From Muribaculaceae bacterium (GTDB taxonomy: Bacteria; Bacteroidota; Bacteroidia; Bacteroidales; Muribaculaceae), in the NCBI GenBank assembly GCA_017451225.1, contig JAFSPZ010000014.1, forward strand, positions 1-64,000: a DNA stretch of 64,000 nucleotides, written 5' to 3'. A program made the translations under genes and the position numbers. Position 1 is the first letter of the stretch; the number at the start of each line of letters is the position of its first letter. Below are positions 61,182 through 64,000 of the stretch, in pieces. The notes beneath the pieces are model-generated. The model was not told the origin of the DNA. It was given only the letters and a program-made list of their open reading frames with translations, and made no database searches.

Positions 61182-62912
61182 ATTAGTTCGATTGCCTTGC
61201 TGACGCACTCTATCATAAAGATCTCTTGCTCTTCCCTTCGTTTGCTGTGATTCAGAAGGTTTAGACTGCTGTTGTTGCTGACTGCCGCCACCATGTAATT
61301 TCTCATAAGCATTGTGTCCTTGTTGAGTTAATGGTAATGGAGTGTTGTTTTGAGGTTTCTGAGTTTGAGCTGGTATTTGTTGACCTTGTGCAGGCTTTTG
61401 GTCATGCTTGGGCACAGCAGGCTTATTTGCGACTGTTTTGTTAACGCCGCTTTGATACGTTTGGTTGTCGGTAGAAGCCCCATTGTCAGTTTCATATGTC
61501 TCGTAGCCCCGAGAAGTATATGGGACAGCAGTAGGGATGTTTTTGCCTGGAATCTCGCCAATATCGTCGGCAACATTTTCCGTTTGTTGCTTACGTATAG
61601 AATCGTCCTTACTCAATAAGTGATATGCTGCCCTTCCTATTACAGCAAGTGTAAATATACCAACAATGATGCCAATAACGAGCCATAAACCTTTCCTCTT
61701 TTCACCAGTTACAGCCATAGGAGCTTGAGCTGGCATGGCAGTAGCTTGTTGAACCTGTAGAGCTAGTGCAGCTTGCTCTGGCTTTACTTGATATACTGTA
61801 GATTCATGGCTAAGTGGAATTTCGGGAACCTCGGATATATCAGGAGCTGGCACATCTGGAACCTCGGATATATCAGGAGCTGGCACATCTGGAACCTCAG
61901 ATATATCAGGAATGACAGGCACTTTAAATGCATTTGAAGACATTATAAGTGTTTCTTCCGATATATTGTGATTCTGTTCCAGAAGAGATTCAGGCAATAT
62001 TTTTTTATTTTTACTTTTATTTATAAAAGAATAAATCTCGGACACACTATGTGGACGATTAGATGCTGTCGTTTTCATCATCCATATAACAAGATGCTTT
62101 AAATCATCTCTCGTTCCATATTTAAATTTAAATGCATTATCACCTTCATTTAAAATATCATAAGCTGAGGGAGGATTCAGATTAGTAGCTAAGTTATATA
62201 GAGTAGCGCCCAATGAATATATATCTGACCATGGACCAATTTTTTTATATTCAAATTGCAGTAGCTCAAGTGGAGCAAAATTTTTAGTGAAAGATAAAGT
62301 GCTAGATAGAGTTGAAACACCACTGCTTGTATCTAGCTGTTTGCTCGATCCGAAGTCGATGAGATAGGCATTACCTTTGTCATCAATCATGATGTTGCTG
62401 GGCTTAATGTCAAGATGCCACATACTGTTCTTGTGGATAGCATCAAGCGCCTCAAGCATCTGTGGCAATAAGCTGTTCATGAGCCATGCCTCGTCGAGAG
62501 GCTTGTTGTTCGCCTTGAGAACACCGCTCAAGGAACGACCATTGATGTGCTGCATCACATAATAGGATGTGTTGTTTGCTTCAAACAGATCAAAAACCTT
62601 TACCACATGCGGTGCATTTCCCATGCTCAACTGCCACAACCTCTTGGCTTCACGCTTAAATGTTTTGAGCAGTTTGTCAAACATCTCCACATTCTCAGGA
62701 TGACTCACACTCACCGAGGAGTCTTCATTGCGCAGTGACACGCCTTTCATATAGAACTCCTTGATAGCTACATGCTCATCAAATTCCAAATTGGTGGCCA
62801 AATAGGTGTTGCCAAAGCCGCCACTGGCAAGATAGTCATCAATGCGATAAACCCCTCGCAGCACCGTTCCCACCTTGAGCATCGAATTAACATCGGTATT
62901 GTTTGTTGCCAT
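61179..62912 (-). CDS. Transmembrane Ser/Thr protein kinase (Hanks type)
   Basis: 577 aa. Kinase domain about 22-295: glycine loop ASGGFGNTY (29-37), Lys51 (VAIKEF), catalytic loop HLDIKPSNI with Asp168 (Leu replaces the usual Arg of HRD, so activation-loop phosphorylation may not be needed), DFG (186-188), APLE (213-216) and SDIYSLG. A linker with three PDISEVPDVPA-type repeats (about 335-366) leads to one membrane helix (about 409-428), then a periplasmic Asn/Gln/Pro-rich tail. The tail has a GHNAYEKLHGG block near residue 530 and a related RDLYDRVRQQG at the end. It is paralogous to the adjacent truncated gene. Substrate and signal unknown. Confidence 0.9.
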   Translation of the reverse strand: MATNNTDVNSMLKVGTVLRGVYRIDDYLASGGFGNTYLATNLEFDEHVAIKEFYMKGVSLRNEDSSVSVSHPENVEMFDKLLKTFKREAKRLWQLSMGNAPHVVKVFDLFEANNTSYYVMQHINGRSLSGVLKANNKPLDEAWLMNSLLPQMLEALDAIHKNSMWHLDIKPSNIMIDDKGNAYLIDFGSSKQLDTSSGVSTLSSTLSFTKNFAPLELLQFEYKKIGPWSDIYSLGATLYNLATNLNPPSAYDILNEGDNAFKFKYGTRDDLKHLVIWMMKTTASNRPHSVSEIYSFINKSKNKKILPESLLEQNHNISEETLIMSSNAFKVPVIPDISEVPDVPAPDISEVPDVPAPDISEVPEIPLSHESTVYQVKPEQAALALQVQQATAMPAQAPMAVTGEKRKGLWLVIGIIVGIFTLAVIGRAAYHLLSKDDSIRKQQTENVADDIGEIPGKNIPTAVPYTSRGYETYETDNGASTDNQTYQSGVNKTVANKPAVPKHDQKPAQGQQIPAQTQKPQNNTPLPLTQQGHNAYEKLHGGGSQQQQQSKPSESQQTKGRARDLYDRVRQQGNRTN

Positions 62913-63031
62913 ATATCGTTATCGTGTAAATGTTGAGACTAAGAAAAAACCTATGGGTTCTTATGAGAATAAACCCCTCAAAATGCCCCATAGGTTTCTT
63001 ATTTATGTTTAATGAGATGTATCAAGCTTTA
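62907..63031. repeat. Duplicated flank, copy B (partner 61057-61181)
   Basis: See 61057-61181. This copy includes the start codon of the kinase gene at one end, the terminator of the upstream paralogue in the middle and that paralogue's stop codon at the other end. Confidence 0.85.
62947..62997 (-). terminator. Terminator of the upstream kinase paralogue
   Basis: AAACCTATGGG (62947-62957) pairs with CCCATAGGTTT (62987-62997), followed on the minus strand by a T-run; same sequence as at 61097-61147. Confidence 0.8.
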
Positions 63032-64000
63032 CATAGCTTTCTGGCCACGCTGACGCATTTTCTCATAAGCATTTCTTCCCTTCTGTTGTTGTGATTGTGA
63101 AGGTGTGGACTGCTGTTGCTGCTGACCGCCGTTACCATGTAATCTCTCATAAGCATTGCGTCCTTGTTGAGATGATTGTGATGAAGGAGTGTTTTGAGGC
63201 TTCTGCTGAGTTTGAGCGGGTTTCTTTTGAGCTGGTGCAGGCTTAGCAGCAGTTTTTTGCTCTTGCTTGGGTGCATCAGGCTTATTAACAGCTTTGTTGG
63301 CATCACCAGTGTTGTCAACGCCACCTTGATCGGTCTGGGCATCGGTCGACGCTCCATTGTCGGTTTGATCACTTTCGTCACCACCGTCCGAATTATTGCT
63401 TGAAGCATTGTCGCCCGAGGTTTCATAGCTCGAAATCTCGTCGCCAGAATTGCTGCTGCTTTCCACATTCTCAGTCTTGGGATTGGAATCATCCTTACTT
63501 AAGAAGTAATAGGCTGCAGCTCCAATTCCTGCAAGAGCGAGAATTCCAAGGATAATACCAATGATAAGCCCTGACGATTTCTTTTTCTCTTCGGCAACGG
63601 GTGCAGCTTGCATTGGAGCTGGTTTTGCAGCTGGCGCGGGAGCTGGAACCGGTGCAGGAGCTGCCTTAGGCGCAGGTGCTGGCACTTCGGGTACCGCAGG
63701 TACAACTGGTTCCTCAGGAACATCGGGAACTGTTGGCACAACTGGCTCTTCAGGAACCTCAGGAACCGCAGGTACAACTGGCTCTTCGGGAACAACAGGT
63801 GCAACTGGCTCTTCAGGAACTTCTGGAACAACAGGTGCAACTGGCTCCTCAGGAACCTCGGGAACAACAGGCACTACTGGCTCCTCGGGAACCTCGGGAA
63901 CCTCAGGAACTACAGGTACAACTGGTTCCTCAGGCACCTCGGGTACTACAGGTATCACTGGTTCTTCTGGAACTACAGGAACATCTGGAACCTCAGGAAT
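63029..64000 (-). CDS. C-terminal part of a membrane protein paralogous to the Ser/Thr kinase (cut by window edge)
   Basis: The last 323 residues are visible; the frame is open to the window edge. A Pro/Val/Glu repeat region ([10 protein letters not shown] units) is followed by an Ala/Pro linker and a membrane helix ([20 protein letters not shown], then [10 protein letters not shown]). The tail aligns with that of the 61179 kinase: TDNGASTD, KPxxPKxx[22 protein letters not shown], and it ends [17 protein letters not shown]. By analogy the missing N-terminus is probably a kinase domain, but that is not shown here. Confidence 0.75.
   Translation of the reverse strand: MPEVPDVPVVPEEPVIPVVPEVPEEPVVPVVPEVPEVPEEPVVPVVPEVPEEPVAPVVPEVPEEPVAPVVPEEPVVPAVPEVPEEPVVPTVPDVPEEPVVPAVPEVPAPAPKAAPAPVPAPAPAAKPAPMQAAPVAEEKKKSSGLIIGIILGILALAGIGAAAYYFLSKDDSNPKTENVESSSNSGDEISSYETSGDNASSNNSDGGDESDQTDNGASTDAQTDQGGVDNTGDANKAVNKPDAPKQEQKTAAKPAPAQKKPAQTQQKPQNTPSSQSSQQGRNAYERLHGNGGQQQQQSTPSQSQQQKGRNAYEKMRQRGQKAM
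63680..64000 (-). repeat. 30-bp-period [10 protein letters not shown] coding repeats
   Basis: About ten imperfect in-frame units encode (V/A)[10 protein letters not shown]. The array reaches the window edge. The third base varies between units, so the protein repeat appears to be maintained by selection and is not a recent expansion. Confidence 0.75.

Overview
The window reads as chromosome of a gut-type member of the Bacteroidales. The evidence is Bacteroidetes promoters (TTTG, about 19-20 bp, TAnnTTTG), almost no Shine-Dalgarno sequences before genes, SusA/SusB-type starch genes, DUF1573 and DUF4919 proteins, and secreted enzymes ending in dockerin-like calcium repeats. That last trait is common in Muribaculaceae and Prevotella relatives, but the family is an inference. 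No rRNA, tRNA, CRISPR array, transposase or phage gene was found, so most of the window is ordinary core chromosome.

Layout. 1-7507 (minus) is an alpha-glucan operon: malQ (cytoplasmic, two CBM20), susB (GH97), a type I pullulanase and a SusA-like GH13 enzyme cut by the window edge. 7715-8464 is an exported PIG-L deacetylase. 8584-12816 is a 1410-residue secreted protein built of carbohydrate-binding modules with no catalytic domain seen. 13018-16177 is the operon glgB, a LOG-family gene and pduO. 16400-20913 holds an acyl-CoA synthetase, a small lipoprotein, and an ECF sigma factor overlapping a membrane protein with a barrel-like C-terminus. 21278-26515 holds a retropepsin/Sel1 protein, a secreted alpha-amylase and an LD-carboxypeptidase. 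26603-29904 (minus) has a lipoprotein, meaB and two DUF1573 proteins. 30187-32218 has a GH25 lysozyme and rpsU with a long structured leader. 32357-34659 is an ABC exporter. 34995-43355 has a LAB_N membrane protein, two dockerin-tailed secreted proteins and two zinc-ribbon paralogues. 43632-46022 is a membrane pyrophosphatase. 46197-52851 (minus) is a housekeeping block (birA, tsaE, upp, ribF, HAD, SDR, C1B peptidase, lgt). 53056-60979 has rsh, a 7TM-HD protein, four small envelope genes, a Xer recombinase and hpf. 61179-64000 has two tandem paralogues, the first a Ser/Thr kinase.

How the genes work together. Three separate starch transcription units (malQ operon, 1410-residue binding protein, alpha-amylase) share a 12-bp palindrome, GCAAACGTTTGC or one mismatch from it, lying 55-57 bp upstream of a TAATTTT(G/A) -7 box. 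This points to one regulator controlling extracellular amylase, surface binding, periplasmic debranching and cytoplasmic glucanotransfer. glgB supplies the storage side. pduO and meaB both serve B12-dependent methylmalonyl-CoA mutase, though the mutase is not here.

The strongest leads are the shared operator architecture, the rpsU leader carrying a ten-base complement of the 16S rRNA 3' end inside a hairpin, the pair of zinc-ribbon proteins sharing an unrecognised domain, the dockerin-tailed secretome, and the kinase duplication with a relic of a further copy. All coordinates, alignments and repeat counts were made by eye.
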